The notes beneath the pieces are model-generated. The model searched no databases and was not told the DNA's origin. It worked only from the letters and a program-made list of their open reading frames with translations. This document shows positions 53,411-60,933 of a stretch of 64,000 nt of DNA, piece by piece. Within the stretch, counting starts at the first letter, position 1. The number at the start of each line of letters is the position of its first letter. Position numbers and translations under genes: made by a program. Source of the DNA: JBFWUW01 sp050247075 (GTDB lineage: Bacteria > Planctomycetota > Planctomycetia > Pirellulales > JBFWUW01); contig JBFWUW010000020.1 in the NCBI GenBank assembly GCA_050247075.1, positions 1 to 64,000 of the forward strand. The letters are read 5' to 3'.

Positions 53411-53520
53411 CCCTCGACCGTCCAGTACGTGCCACCGGGCCTGACCATATTTTTGAAACGCGGCCCAAACGCGGAGCGCTATCCGTATGCGCTGCCCGCG
53501 CCAGCCGCCACGGGACTTCT

Positions 53521-53825
53521 TACCTGTTCCACGACCCCGTAGTGGAACAGGTAACGTGGAAAAGAAACCATCGCCCCCCGAAATCACTGGAACAGGTAAC
53601 GGCGCACGAACCCCCAAAGACCCCTGAAATCGCGGAGAAAACCGACATCACTACCTGTTCCACCACCGTGAAGTGGAACAGGTACCGTGGAACAGAAAGC
53701 CATCACCCCCCGAAATCACTGGAACAGGTAACGGCACACGTCCCCGCAAGAACGCCTGAAATCGCGGAGACAACCAGCATCACTACCTGCTCCACTACCG
53801 TGAATTGGAAGAGGTAACGTGGATC
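53521..53825. repeat. Tandem array of palindromic repeats, 131/132-base period
   Basis: Units start at 53521, 53652 and (partial) 53784. Each begins with the palindrome TACCTGTTCCAC, nine bases, GTGGAACAGGTA; perfect in units 1 and 2, degraded in unit 3 (TACCTGCTCCAC and TTGGAAGAGGTA). Units 1 and 2 contain another half-site, TGGAACAGGTA, at 53588 and 53720. CCCCCCGAAATCACTGG and CCTGAAATCGCGGAGA are also conserved. An open plus-strand frame spans the array and would encode 44-residue repeats (PPKSLEQVTAH), but coding is doubtful. Confidence 0.88.
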
Positions 53826-53882
53826 AGGAAACGACCGGTCCCGACCTAAAACCCCCAAGACCGATACCGGCACCTTTCCCAC

Positions 53883-53900
53883 TTGAGCATTCTTGCTCAA
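53883..53900 (-). terminator. Hairpin just downstream of obgE
   Basis: TTGAGCA, loop TTCT, TGCTCAA: a perfect 7-bp stem, three bases after the obgE stop on the minus strand. No T-run follows, so termination is only possible, not shown. Confidence 0.35.
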
Positions 53901-53903
53901 CCA

Positions 53904-54971
53904 TCAACCGGCGGCAGGTTGCGCATCGCCGGGGTTGGCTGCTTGGGTGCTGCCTGCTGCTGGATTGGCCGCACGCGCCTGGTCGCGGTCGGAGAGCAGG
54001 CGGGCGATGGCTTGCAGCAGACGGTCCATGCCGGTGCCGGTCACGGCGGAGATGGCCAAGACGGGCCGGCCCAGGTCGGCCTCCAGCGCTGCGCGTACTT
54101 GTTCGGCGTCGGGCAGCTCGGCCTTGGTGATGGCGACAATTTCGGGACGCTGGCCAAGTTGGACATCGTACTGCTCCAACTCGGTGTGAATGGCGTGATA
54201 GTTGGCGATGGGGTCGGAGCCGTCCATCGGCTGCGGTTCCACCAGGTGGATGAGAATGCCCGACCGCTCGATATGCCGCAGAAACTCGTGCCCCAGGCCC
54301 GCCCCGGTATGCGCCCCTTCGATCAAGCCGGGAATATCGGCCATCACAAAAGAGCGGTCGTGGTCGATTTGCACCCGGCCCAGGTTAGGGTACTTGGTCG
54401 TGAAGGGGTATGCGGCAATCTCGGGGCGCGCGCGAGAGACCCGGCTCAGCAGCGTGCTCTTGCCGGCGTTCGGTTTGCCGATCAGCCCCACGTCGGCGAT
54501 GACCTTGAGTTCCAACAGCAGGTGGTGGCGTTCTCCCTTTTCACCATCGGTATGTTCGCGCGGCGCGCGGTTGGTCGATGTCTTGAAGCGGATGTTGCCC
54601 TTGCCCCCGCGCCCGCCATGCGCCACCGTGACTTGCTCGCCGGGCGCGGCCAGATCCTTGATGACAAAGCCGGCTTCGGCATCTTTGATGACCGTGCCGG
54701 GCGGCACGTACAGAATCAAATCCTTGGCGCCCCTGCCGTGGCAGTCGGCCCCGCGGCCTTTCTCGCCCGACTCGGCCTGCCAATGTTTGCGGTGGGCCAA
54801 GAAGTCGAGGCTATCGACCCCCTCGCGGGCGATCATGATGATGCTGCCGCCACGGCCGCCGTCGCCGCCGTCGGGTCCGCCGTGAGGGACGCGCTTTTCG
54901 TGCCGGAAGCTGGTACAGCCATCGCCGCCGTCCCCCGCCCGCACTTCAATTTTGACCTGATCGACAAACAT
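53904..54971 (-). CDS. obgE: Obg family GTPase
   Basis: 355 residues from ATG 54971 (MFVDQVKIEV). The N-terminal Obg fold with glycine-rich arms is clear (VRAGDGGDGCTSFRHEKRVPHGG, GGRGGSIIMIA). The G domain follows: G1 GKPNAGKST, switch YPFTTKYPNLG, G3 DIPGLIEGAHTGAGLG, G4-like AITKAELPD and G5 ISAVTGTG. It binds the 50S subunit and links growth to ppGpp. A Pro/Ala-rich tail ends the protein. It lies 112 bases downstream of rpmA, which is its usual neighbour, but two hairpins with T-runs separate them. Confidence 0.97.
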   Translation of the reverse strand: MFVDQVKIEVRAGDGGDGCTSFRHEKRVPHGGPDGGDGGRGGSIIMIAREGVDSLDFLAHRKHWQAESGEKGRGADCHGRGAKDLILYVPPGTVIKDAEAGFVIKDLAAPGEQVTVAHGGRGGKGNIRFKTSTNRAPREHTDGEKGERHHLLLELKVIADVGLIGKPNAGKSTLLSRVSRARPEIAAYPFTTKYPNLGRVQIDHDRSFVMADIPGLIEGAHTGAGLGHEFLRHIERSGILIHLVEPQPMDGSDPIANYHAIHTELEQYDVQLGQRPEIVAITKAELPDAEQVRAALEADLGRPVLAISAVTGTGMDRLLQAIARLLSDRDQARAANPAAGSTQAANPGDAQPAAG

Positions 54972-54990
54972 GACAGGTATTGTACCCAAA

Positions 54991-55022
54991 CAAAAAGGGC
55001 TGGCCCAGCGAGGACCAGCCCG
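54991..55022 (-). terminator. Rho-independent terminator between rpmA and obgE
   Basis: On the minus strand: GGGCTGG, an 11-base loop, CCAGCCC, then TTTTTGTTTG. A perfect 7-bp stem followed by a T-run, directly before obgE. Confidence 0.82.
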
Positions 55023-55046
55023 GAGTCGGTTGTGGCGTATTCAGCG

Positions 55047-55078
55047 AAAACAGGCACCGCCCGGCGGGCGGTGCCTGC
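55047..55078 (-). terminator. Rho-independent terminator after rpmA
   Basis: On the minus strand, six bases after the rpmA stop: CAGGCACCGCCC, GCC, GGGCGGTGCCTG, then TTTTCGC. A perfect 12-bp stem with a short T-run. Confidence 0.82.
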
Positions 55079-55083
55079 GGCCG

Positions 55084-55332
55084 CTAGATGGCATCGACCA
55101 CGTTGATGCGGCGGCCGTCGCGGTCGAACTTGACGTAGCCTGGCGCGAGGGCGAACAGGGTGAAATCGCTTCCCTGGCCGACACCGCGTCCCGGAAAGAA
55201 CTTATTTCCGACCTGACGGATGAGGATATAGCCCGGCTCGACGCGCTCTCCGGCAAACTTTTTGACGCCGCGGCGTTGGCCGTTGGAGTCACGTCCATTG
55301 CGGCTAGAGCCTTGACCCTTCTTATGTGCCAT
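55084..55332 (-). CDS. rpmA: 50S ribosomal protein L27
   Basis: 82 residues, complete. The start MAHKKGQGSSRNGRDSNGQRRGVKKF and the segment GYILIRQVGNKFFPG are diagnostic of bacterial L27, whose N-terminal tail reaches the peptidyl-transferase centre. There is no N-terminal extension needing cleavage. The usual upstream partner rplU (L21) is not adjacent; instead a REP-like pair and a secreted-protein gene precede it. AAGGA lies nine bases before the ATG. Confidence 0.98.
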   Translation of the reverse strand: MAHKKGQGSSRNGRDSNGQRRGVKKFAGERVEPGYILIRQVGNKFFPGRGVGQGSDFTLFALAPGYVKFDRDGRRINVVDAI

Positions 55333-55415
55333 AGTGGGAAATCCTTATGAACGGCTGGGCGACTGCCGCTTGTTAGGGCAATCTAGCGCTGGAACTAGCT
55401 GGGGGCAAAAAAACC

Positions 55416-55489
55416 TATAAGAGGCGATTGCACCGCCGATGGCAACGGATATTTGTCCGCCATCGGCGATGGAATCGCCTCCTACAAAA
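55416..55489. repeat. REP-like inverted pair (copy 5)
   Basis: Left module: TATAAGAGGCGATTGCACCGCC, degenerate, with stem partly preserved (GGCG/CGCC). Right module (55463-55487) is the intact reverse complement, ATCGGCGATGGAATCGCC then TCCTACAAAA. It lies between rpmA and the secreted-protein gene. Confidence 0.85.
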
Positions 55490-55507
55490 ACGACAGAATC
55501 CGTGTTT

Positions 55508-56389
55508 TTACTTGTAATCCCAGCGGTAGTCAACCTCGTCGGGAATGCCAAAACGGATTTCGCGTTCGTGTTCGTGCAGTTCGTCGCCCGGCCGATAGAA
55601 GTTAAGTTGCAAGGTTTTGCGGTAGTACTTTTGCGACCCATCCTTCAACTTTTCGCCATCTTTCCAGATGTAAGCATTGGACAGGCCCTGGATGTAAATG
55701 GAGAAACGGTCGGTGGTTGGGTCGATGTCTTCCCAGGTGACCACACCCCACACCTCGTTATCGCCCGGCTTTTTGGAGGGCTTGATCGAGACATCGGAGA
55801 TTTCCACCGCGTTTAACAGGCGGCGGCGAGGGTCTTCCCGCAGCCGGATTGGCTTGTTGGCCAGCGGAATGATGCGGTCGGGGTAGTACTTGCCGTTGTC
55901 CCAACTGTGCAGCATGAAACGGGGGATAAACCGCACCGGTTCATCAGAAGTGTTCCGCACATGATAGACCATATACCACAGCGTTTTGCGATCAAAACGG
56001 CCAGAGCCGTTGGGGACATCGACCTGAATGTAACGCACCGGCTTAAAGGTAAACTCCAAAGCCCAAACTTCGTGCTCGTAACGAATGTCTTTGGCCAGAT
56101 TGTCCGACCAGGGGCGCTCGCCGAAATTGGGATCGGCGGCGACAACATCCAGCAGATCGTGCCGGCTCAGCGATTCCTCTTTGCGTTGGGCAGGGTCGAT
56201 TGTCCGCTCCACGCCGGGGGCCAAACGGCGGAAAGGGCCTTTGTCGGAGGGCTCAATGTCTCGCGGCGCGTTGGCGGCAACCGCAACGTCTTTCCCTGGC
56301 TGATCTTGGGCCGATACCGGGACGGCGGCGGAACCAGCCAGCAGGGCCAGGAGAAGGGACAAGCCATTGATTTTGGCGACACAAGACAT
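55508..56389 (-). CDS. Secreted protein of unknown function
   Basis: About 293 residues from ATG 56389 (MSCVAKING); the upstream in-frame ATG at 56410 is less likely. A signal peptide is clear (LSLLLALLAGSAAVPVSAQ). The mature protein is beta-rich: EVWALEFTFKPVRYIQVDVP, KTLWYMVYHVRNTSDEPVRFIPRF and the stretch DPTTDRFSIYIQGLSNAYIW suggest an Ig-like or similar sandwich. No enzyme motif seen. Planctomycete-type secreted family of unknown role. Confidence 0.8.
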   Translation of the reverse strand: MSCVAKINGLSLLLALLAGSAAVPVSAQDQPGKDVAVAANAPRDIEPSDKGPFRRLAPGVERTIDPAQRKEESLSRHDLLDVVAADPNFGERPWSDNLAKDIRYEHEVWALEFTFKPVRYIQVDVPNGSGRFDRKTLWYMVYHVRNTSDEPVRFIPRFMLHSWDNGKYYPDRIIPLANKPIRLREDPRRRLLNAVEISDVSIKPSKKPGDNEVWGVVTWEDIDPTTDRFSIYIQGLSNAYIWKDGEKLKDGSQKYYRKTLQLNFYRPGDELHEHEREIRFGIPDEVDYRWDYK

Positions 56390-56475
56390 GAAGCACCTAA
56401 GAAAGGACAAGGCTCACGGGCCAGCGGGCTTCCTGCCACGGAAGTATTTAGTATAGGTAGACTTGCGACCCACGG

Positions 56476-57273
56476 TCAAGTTTTCGTTTGGCGGTTTTCC
56501 GGAGGGGCCGGATAGAGGTTCCAGACCACTTGAAGCGGTTGCCGGGGCGCGGCCCCCAGTGCCGCGGACGATTCATAAGTCTTTTCTGAAACAGCACTTG
56601 CTGCTGCTGTTAAGCACAATTGTGGCTGCGAAAAGGGCCACGGGGCGACTTCGATTTCGCCAGCCGAAGTGGGCGCAACATGGACATCAGGCCCTTGTGG
56701 CGGCTGAAAGGAGTACGGCTCTGTCCGTGGCTGGCAGCAGAGCCACAAACTAAGTCCATCGAAGAATTGCAGCCAGGCCAGGGTGTTTTCGGCCTTGGCC
56801 CGCGATGTTGGCAATTCCGCGTCGGGCTGCCATTGAAGCAAGAGCCTGGTTTGCAACGCGGACTGTTGCCGCAGATAGGCGGTGGCGGTGAGCAGCTTCT
56901 GTTGCTCCCCCAGATCCCACTGTCGCATGCCGCGTTCCAGCAGGACGGAAAAGTGCCGGCTGACGATGTAACCGGCCAGCGGGCCGATGTTGGCGGCGAT
57001 GTCGATCGACTCTCGCCAGATCGGCAGCGAGTCCGCTAGCGGCATCTCCATAAAGTCGCGCGGCAGGCCGGACTCGGGCTCGATGTCGGGACGAAGCTCC
57101 CAGTTGGCCCAGCCATCGTCGTGGTGGTAAATCGCCTGCAACAGTTGCGGGCTATCACTTGGCAAACGCCGCCAGCCAACGGCCAGGTCGCCGGCGAGGC
57201 GGGCGTGTTCAATCTGCGTAATCAAGGCCCAGCCGTCTTTACCGGCTGGGGATTTCCAAGGTCGGCGTATCAT
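56476..57273 (-). CDS. DUF3891 family protein
   Basis: 265 residues from ATG 57273 (MIRRPWKSPAG). The DUF3891 pattern is visible: ALITQIEHARLAGDLA, QAIYHHDDGWANWE, then a helical run and NTLAWLQFFDGLSLWLC. The conserved His/Asp residues (IEHARLAG; HHDDGW; FFDGLS) resemble an HD-type metal site, so a phosphohydrolase is conceivable. A REP-like module lies in the upstream region, about 12 bases before the start. Confidence 0.85.
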   Translation of the reverse strand: MIRRPWKSPAGKDGWALITQIEHARLAGDLAVGWRRLPSDSPQLLQAIYHHDDGWANWELRPDIEPESGLPRDFMEMPLADSLPIWRESIDIAANIGPLAGYIVSRHFSVLLERGMRQWDLGEQQKLLTATAYLRQQSALQTRLLLQWQPDAELPTSRAKAENTLAWLQFFDGLSLWLCCQPRTEPYSFQPPQGPDVHVAPTSAGEIEVAPWPFSQPQLCLTAAASAVSEKTYESSAALGAAPRQPLQVVWNLYPAPPENRQTKT

Positions 57274-57284
57274 GCTGCCTACAT

Positions 57285-57308
57285 TCGGCGACGGAGCCGC
57301 CTCCTCCA
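57285..57308. repeat. REP-like single module (copy 6)
   Basis: Minus-strand reading: GGAGGA, stem GGCGGC, loop TCC, stem GTCGCC, then GA. The stem pairs with one G-T wobble and is a third stem type. It sits upstream of DUF3891, possibly in its 5' untranslated leader. Confidence 0.6.
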
Positions 57309-57441
57309 TTCGACCATGTCAGGCCCGATCGAAGCAAAGACGGGCCGTGATGCATTCCTTCGCCTGATTGACCGGACGGGCCGGTTGTTGGATCATGCTG
57401 CTTGGCATTTCTCGGCAGCCGTACTCTCGATCGGATCAACC

Positions 57442-58344
57442 ATGAACGCCGTTGCGCTCCTTCTGGCTATTCTATCCGCTGAGCCGTTGGCCGCGGGAGA
57501 CCATGAACGAGAAATCGTGGTGGATGGTCGCGAGCGGTCGTACCTGGTGCATGTCCCCAAGAACTATCAACATGCCCAGCCGACTCCCATTGTATTGATT
57601 TACCACGGCGCAGCCATGAACGGCCGCATGATGGCCGATACTTGCGGCATGAGCCAGAAGGCCGACGAGGCCGGCTTTGTGGCGGTCTATCCCAATGGGC
57701 TGGGGATTGGCAAGGCGATGCTGGTCTTCAACGCTGGCGGAATCGCCGAACAAACGCTGAAGGACCGGCCCGACGACGTCGCCTTCGCCCGCGGCCTATT
57801 GGATGATTTGGCGCTGGTGGTGCATGTCGATCCGCGCCGAGTATTTGCCACCGGGCTGTCGAACGGCGGCATGATGAGCTATCGGCTGGCGGCGGAAATG
57901 GCGAACCGCATCGCGGCGATTGCGCCGGTGGGTGGCACGTTGGGCCTGGAGGAATGCCTGCCCCAGCAGCCGGTTTCCGTGATGCACTTTCACGGAACGG
58001 AAGACCGTCTGGTCCCCTGGGGTGGGCCCAACGCGCGGTCGGCCAAGGTGATGAGGTTTCGCGCGGTGGAGGACTCGGTTAACGCTTGGGTCAAGCTCAA
58101 CGGCTGCCAGGCGGAACCCGTCGTAACGGCGTTGGCCGACGCGAAGGACGACGGCACCACCGTGGAACGCTGGGACTATCCCGGCGGACGCGACGGCGCG
58201 GAAGTGGTGCTCTTCAAGGTCGAAGGAGGCGGGCACACCTGGCCAGGGCAGAAACCGCTGATTGATCTGCTGGGCAAGTCCACGTATGACATCTCGGCCA
58301 ATGATGAAATGTGGGAGTTCTTTCAGCGCCATCCGAAGCCGTGA
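57442..58344 (+). CDS. Secreted PHB-depolymerase/feruloyl-esterase-like hydrolase (LpqC type)
   Basis: 300 residues from ATG 57442, the start of a signal peptide (MNAVALLLAILSAEPLAAG). Catalytic parts of the esterase D/PHB-depolymerase alpha/beta-hydrolase group: oxyanion PIVLIYHGAAMNG, nucleophile GLSNGGMMSY, acid HGTEDRLVPW and histidine GGGHTWPG. Expected to hydrolyse esters outside the cytoplasm. The open frame extends upstream to 57121, but over the DUF3891 gene and without family similarity. Confidence 0.9.
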   Translation: MNAVALLLAILSAEPLAAGDHEREIVVDGRERSYLVHVPKNYQHAQPTPIVLIYHGAAMNGRMMADTCGMSQKADEAGFVAVYPNGLGIGKAMLVFNAGGIAEQTLKDRPDDVAFARGLLDDLALVVHVDPRRVFATGLSNGGMMSYRLAAEMANRIAAIAPVGGTLGLEECLPQQPVSVMHFHGTEDRLVPWGGPNARSAKVMRFRAVEDSVNAWVKLNGCQAEPVVTALADAKDDGTTVERWDYPGGRDGAEVVLFKVEGGGHTWPGQKPLIDLLGKSTYDISANDEMWEFFQRHPKP

Positions 58345-58352
58345 GATCGGTG

Positions 58353-58459
58353 TTTGTAGGAGGCGATTCCATCGCCGATCACTCTGTAGGAGCCGTCTCC
58401 GACGGCGACAATACGCTTGCCACGGTATTGCAAATCGGCGATGGAATCGCCTCCTACAA
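58353..58459. repeat. REP-like triple (copy 7)
   Basis: Three modules: left (58353-58379) TTTGTAGGA with stem GGCGAT/ATCGCC; middle (58385-58408) TGTAGGA with stem GCCGTC/GACGGC; right (58435-58459) the reverse complement of the left. All three loops are TCC. The element lies between convergent genes, and its right end supplies the TAG stop codon of the minus-strand membrane-protein gene. Confidence 0.9.
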
Positions 58460-59032
58460 CCGCGTGTGCAACAGCCATTCCACGACCGCCAACAGCATCC
58501 ACGCGGCGGTAACTCCCCAGGCGTGGCGGCGATTGACCATTCCGCCGGGCACGCCAATTCCAAATGGCTTGCTCAGGCCGTGCAGCAGCCCAATGCCGGC
58601 CACTAACACGGGAAATCCAAACGCCACCAGAACCCATTGCGGCATCCCCAATCGCAGCATTTGCTTGGCATCGCCCGCCGGAATGAACGCTCCAAAAGCC
58701 AGGTGCGCTCCGTTGGCAATCAGGCAGAAGCCGGCGAAGAACGTGGCCAAATAAGTCCATGTGGGCCTGGTCGCGCGGACCATCCACAGCAGCAAGATCG
58801 GCAGGGCGCTGCCCCAGATAGGCCCGCCCCAGGCCACCAGCATCGGGCGGGGATTGAACAAGATCTTCGGCTCGGCTGATAGCGAGAATGGCTGAAGTTC
58901 CACGCCAAAAATCAGGGCATCGGCCATAACGGCATAGACCAGGTGCCCCAATAGATGAAACACCATCATTCCCAGCCACGACAGCAGCAAGGTCGAAACG
59001 AGCAGCAGGGCCTGATGCAGCCGATTGAGCAT
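58454..59032 (-). CDS. M50-like membrane protein with a degenerate metal site
   Basis: 192 residues from ATG 59032. Four or five hydrophobic helices. The first has HLLGH (FHLLGHLVYAVMA) where M50 metalloproteases have HExxH, so the catalytic Glu is replaced by Leu. The later GGPIWGSALP and GAFIPAGDAKQML recall the GGP and NP-DG regions of M50. It is therefore probably an inactive relative or a different metal protein. The stop codon lies in the REP-like repeat, so the C-terminus may have been trimmed or extended by it. Confidence 0.75.
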   Translation of the reverse strand: MLNRLHQALLLVSTLLLSWLGMMVFHLLGHLVYAVMADALIFGVELQPFSLSAEPKILFNPRPMLVAWGGPIWGSALPILLLWMVRATRPTWTYLATFFAGFCLIANGAHLAFGAFIPAGDAKQMLRLGMPQWVLVAFGFPVLVAGIGLLHGLSKPFGIGVPGGMVNRRHAWGVTAAWMLLAVVEWLLHTRL

Positions 59033-59123
59033 TGATGGTCCGAGGCGGCGGCGTTGGTCGGTGCGAAGAGGTTCACACTATAACCCGACACGCCGTTCGG
59101 CCCCATCGTTTTGCTCGCCGCAA

Positions 59124-60242
59124 TTAACCAACGCGCGCATGTGCCCGGCAGCAGCGCTCTAATATGTCGGCACGCGGTTCAGCGCCAATCCCAGGGACGT
59201 TCGGGGCAAAGACATGCGGCAAGCCGTCTGGACCGGGGGCCAATTCCAGTTCTGGCTGCGCCAGGTCTTGGTGATAGAACCGGCTGGAGGGAAAGATATC
59301 GGCCGGGTAGGTGAAGTTATCTAACATGGCCAGGGCCACGCAAGTCCGCGAGCCAATGGCGCTCTCCAACATGCCGCCGACCCAGCAAGGTATGCCCGCC
59401 TGCTGGCAGAGATTATGAATGGCCACGGCCACCGTCAGTCCCCCTACGCGGCCCGGCTTGATGTTGACGAAGCGGCAACTTCCCAACTCGATGGCTTGCT
59501 GGGCACGTTCGACCGATGTGATGGTTTCATCCAGGCATACGGGTGTGCGAATGGCCTGCTGCAATTTGGCATGGTCCACCACGTCATCGTGGGCCAGCGG
59601 TTGCTCGATCATGGCCAGATTGAACTCATCGACCTGGCGGAAGGTTTCCAGGTCTTTCAAGCGATAGCCGCTGTTGCAGTCGATATGAAAGGTCGTATCG
59701 GGAAAACGGGTTCTCACCTGGCGGAGCATGTCGAGATCCCAGCCCGGGCGGAACTTCAGCTTGATCCGGGGAAAGCGGGCATCGACCGCGCACGAGATGC
59801 CCGTTAAGAGTTGATCGACGGAATCCATCACGCCGAAATCGGCACCCACAGCCACGGAATCGCGCGTAGCGCCTAGCAACCGGTGCAGCGGCTTGTTTTG
59901 CCGTTGGGACTCCAACACCCACCAGGCGGTATCGAGCGCGGCCTTGGCGAATTGGTTGCCCTTGAAGTGCGCCAGGCGAGATTGCAGATCTTGGCCAGAG
60001 TTGATCTGTTGCCCCACCAGCGCCGGGGCCAACCAATCACGCAGGCAGGCAAAGGCTCCCCCGGCCCATTCCGGGCTGTAACAGGGTGCGGCAAACGGAG
60101 CCGCTTCTCCCCAGGCTACCAACGGGCCGCTTTGCATGCGTGCCAACACCCCTTCAATCGCCGCGTCCTCGCCATAGGCCGTGCGCCAGGGGTAGATCAA
60201 AGGCATGGCCACGTGAAACAATTCGATCGAGTCGATGCGCAT
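59124..60242 (-). CDS. menC: o-Succinylbenzoate synthase, enolase superfamily
   Basis: 372 residues, the muconate-lactonising-enzyme subgroup of the enolase superfamily. The catalytic Lys pair KLK lies in FPRIKLKFRPG, metal ligands D in HIDCNSGY, E in AMIEQPLAHDD and D in CLDETI, and the second catalytic Lys in NIKPGRVGGL. The sequence fits o-succinylbenzoate synthase of menaquinone synthesis best, but N-acylamino-acid racemases are close and cannot be excluded. No other men gene is adjacent. Confidence 0.9.
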   Translation of the reverse strand: MRIDSIELFHVAMPLIYPWRTAYGEDAAIEGVLARMQSGPLVAWGEAAPFAAPCYSPEWAGGAFACLRDWLAPALVGQQINSGQDLQSRLAHFKGNQFAKAALDTAWWVLESQRQNKPLHRLLGATRDSVAVGADFGVMDSVDQLLTGISCAVDARFPRIKLKFRPGWDLDMLRQVRTRFPDTTFHIDCNSGYRLKDLETFRQVDEFNLAMIEQPLAHDDVVDHAKLQQAIRTPVCLDETITSVERAQQAIELGSCRFVNIKPGRVGGLTVAVAIHNLCQQAGIPCWVGGMLESAIGSRTCVALAMLDNFTYPADIFPSSRFYHQDLAQPELELAPGPDGLPHVFAPNVPGIGAEPRADILERCCRAHARVG

Positions 60243-60290
60243 GAATGAATTGGCGGTTGGTGAAAGGAAGGTGGGAGAACTTAAAGAACG

Positions 60291-60899
60291 TCAAACCCGT
60301 CGCAAGATACAAAACCAGGCCTTGGGACCCCCTTCGCTAAAGCTAATCTCTTTCAGGTCGGGCAGCACCTCAAACCGGGCCGGCTCGATCGACTCCACGG
60401 CCCAATCGCTGGCAAACGTGCTTTCAAGCTCCTGCCGTGTCACCCGCCGCGGGCCTTGCTCGCCTGGTTCCTCATCACTGAAACAGAGCAAGAACAACTT
60501 GCCACCGGGCTTCAAAACGGTGGCCAGGCCCGTTATGTACTTTTGGCGGTCTTCGTTGGAGAAGACATGGAACAAGCCGCAGTCGATCGCCGAGTCAAAC
60601 AGTTCCGGCAGCTCGCGTAAGGCCAGGGCGTCCATGAGCAGGAAATTGGCTTTCAACCCGCGATCGGCTGCCTTTTTTCGGGCCTGGTCGATGGGGAATT
60701 GCAAGAAGTCGATGCCGGTGACTTTGTGGCCACATGCGGCGAAGAATAGCGAATTATCGCCCGTGCCGCAGCCGGCATCGAGGATGGAACCGGCGATCTG
60801 GCCGGCGGCATCGACGAAGGTCTTCTGCGGTCGGCCGATATCCCAGGGAGCTTGTCCGGCATAAGCTGCTTCAAACGTGCCGCGGTCAGGGACTTCCAT
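60291..60899 (-). CDS. Class I SAM-dependent methyltransferase
   Basis: 202 residues from ATG 60899, with GGAGGAAG four bases upstream. SAM-binding motif I is ILDAGCGTGDNSLFFA, followed by VTGIDFLQFPI (acidic end of strand 2), and FDSAIDCGLFHVFS and KPGGKLFLLCFSDE. The N-terminal WDIGRPQ and the overall form match thiopurine/thiol-methyltransferase-like proteins; the acceptor is unknown. It lies 34 bases downstream of a secreted-protein gene. Confidence 0.92.
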   Translation of the reverse strand: MEVPDRGTFEAAYAGQAPWDIGRPQKTFVDAAGQIAGSILDAGCGTGDNSLFFAACGHKVTGIDFLQFPIDQARKKAADRGLKANFLLMDALALRELPELFDSAIDCGLFHVFSNEDRQKYITGLATVLKPGGKLFLLCFSDEEPGEQGPRRVTRQELESTFASDWAVESIEPARFEVLPDLKEISFSEGGPKAWFCILRRV

Positions 60900-60933
60900 G
60901 CGACTTCCTCCAGAAAGGGTGATGCCTTCGTAC

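Larger units (their letters stand above)
52763..53903. other. Gene-poor island of about 1.1 kb
   Basis: No convincing gene. Open frames of 149 codons (minus, 53168-53617) and 171 codons (plus, 53302-53817) exist, but the second runs through the tandem repeats and the first has no recognisable features. The region holds a nested palindrome (52889-52981), a possible sigma-70 promoter (53184), a single REP-like module (53389), an array of palindromes with a 131/132-base period (53521-53825) and a hairpin next to obgE (53883). Confidence 0.6.

Noticed and set aside
53168..53617. Minus-strand frame of 149 codons in the gene-poor island
   Set aside because: Its translation reads through a REP-like module and a repeat unit and shows no domain.
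53302..53817. Plus-strand frame encoding 44-residue repeats across the tandem array
   Set aside because: No ribosome binding site or family similarity, and one unit boundary has a one-base indel relative to the other; the DNA palindromes explain the pattern better.
53521..53825. CRISPR array
   Set aside because: Units are about 131 bases with conserved interiors rather than short repeats with unique spacers, and no cas gene is present.
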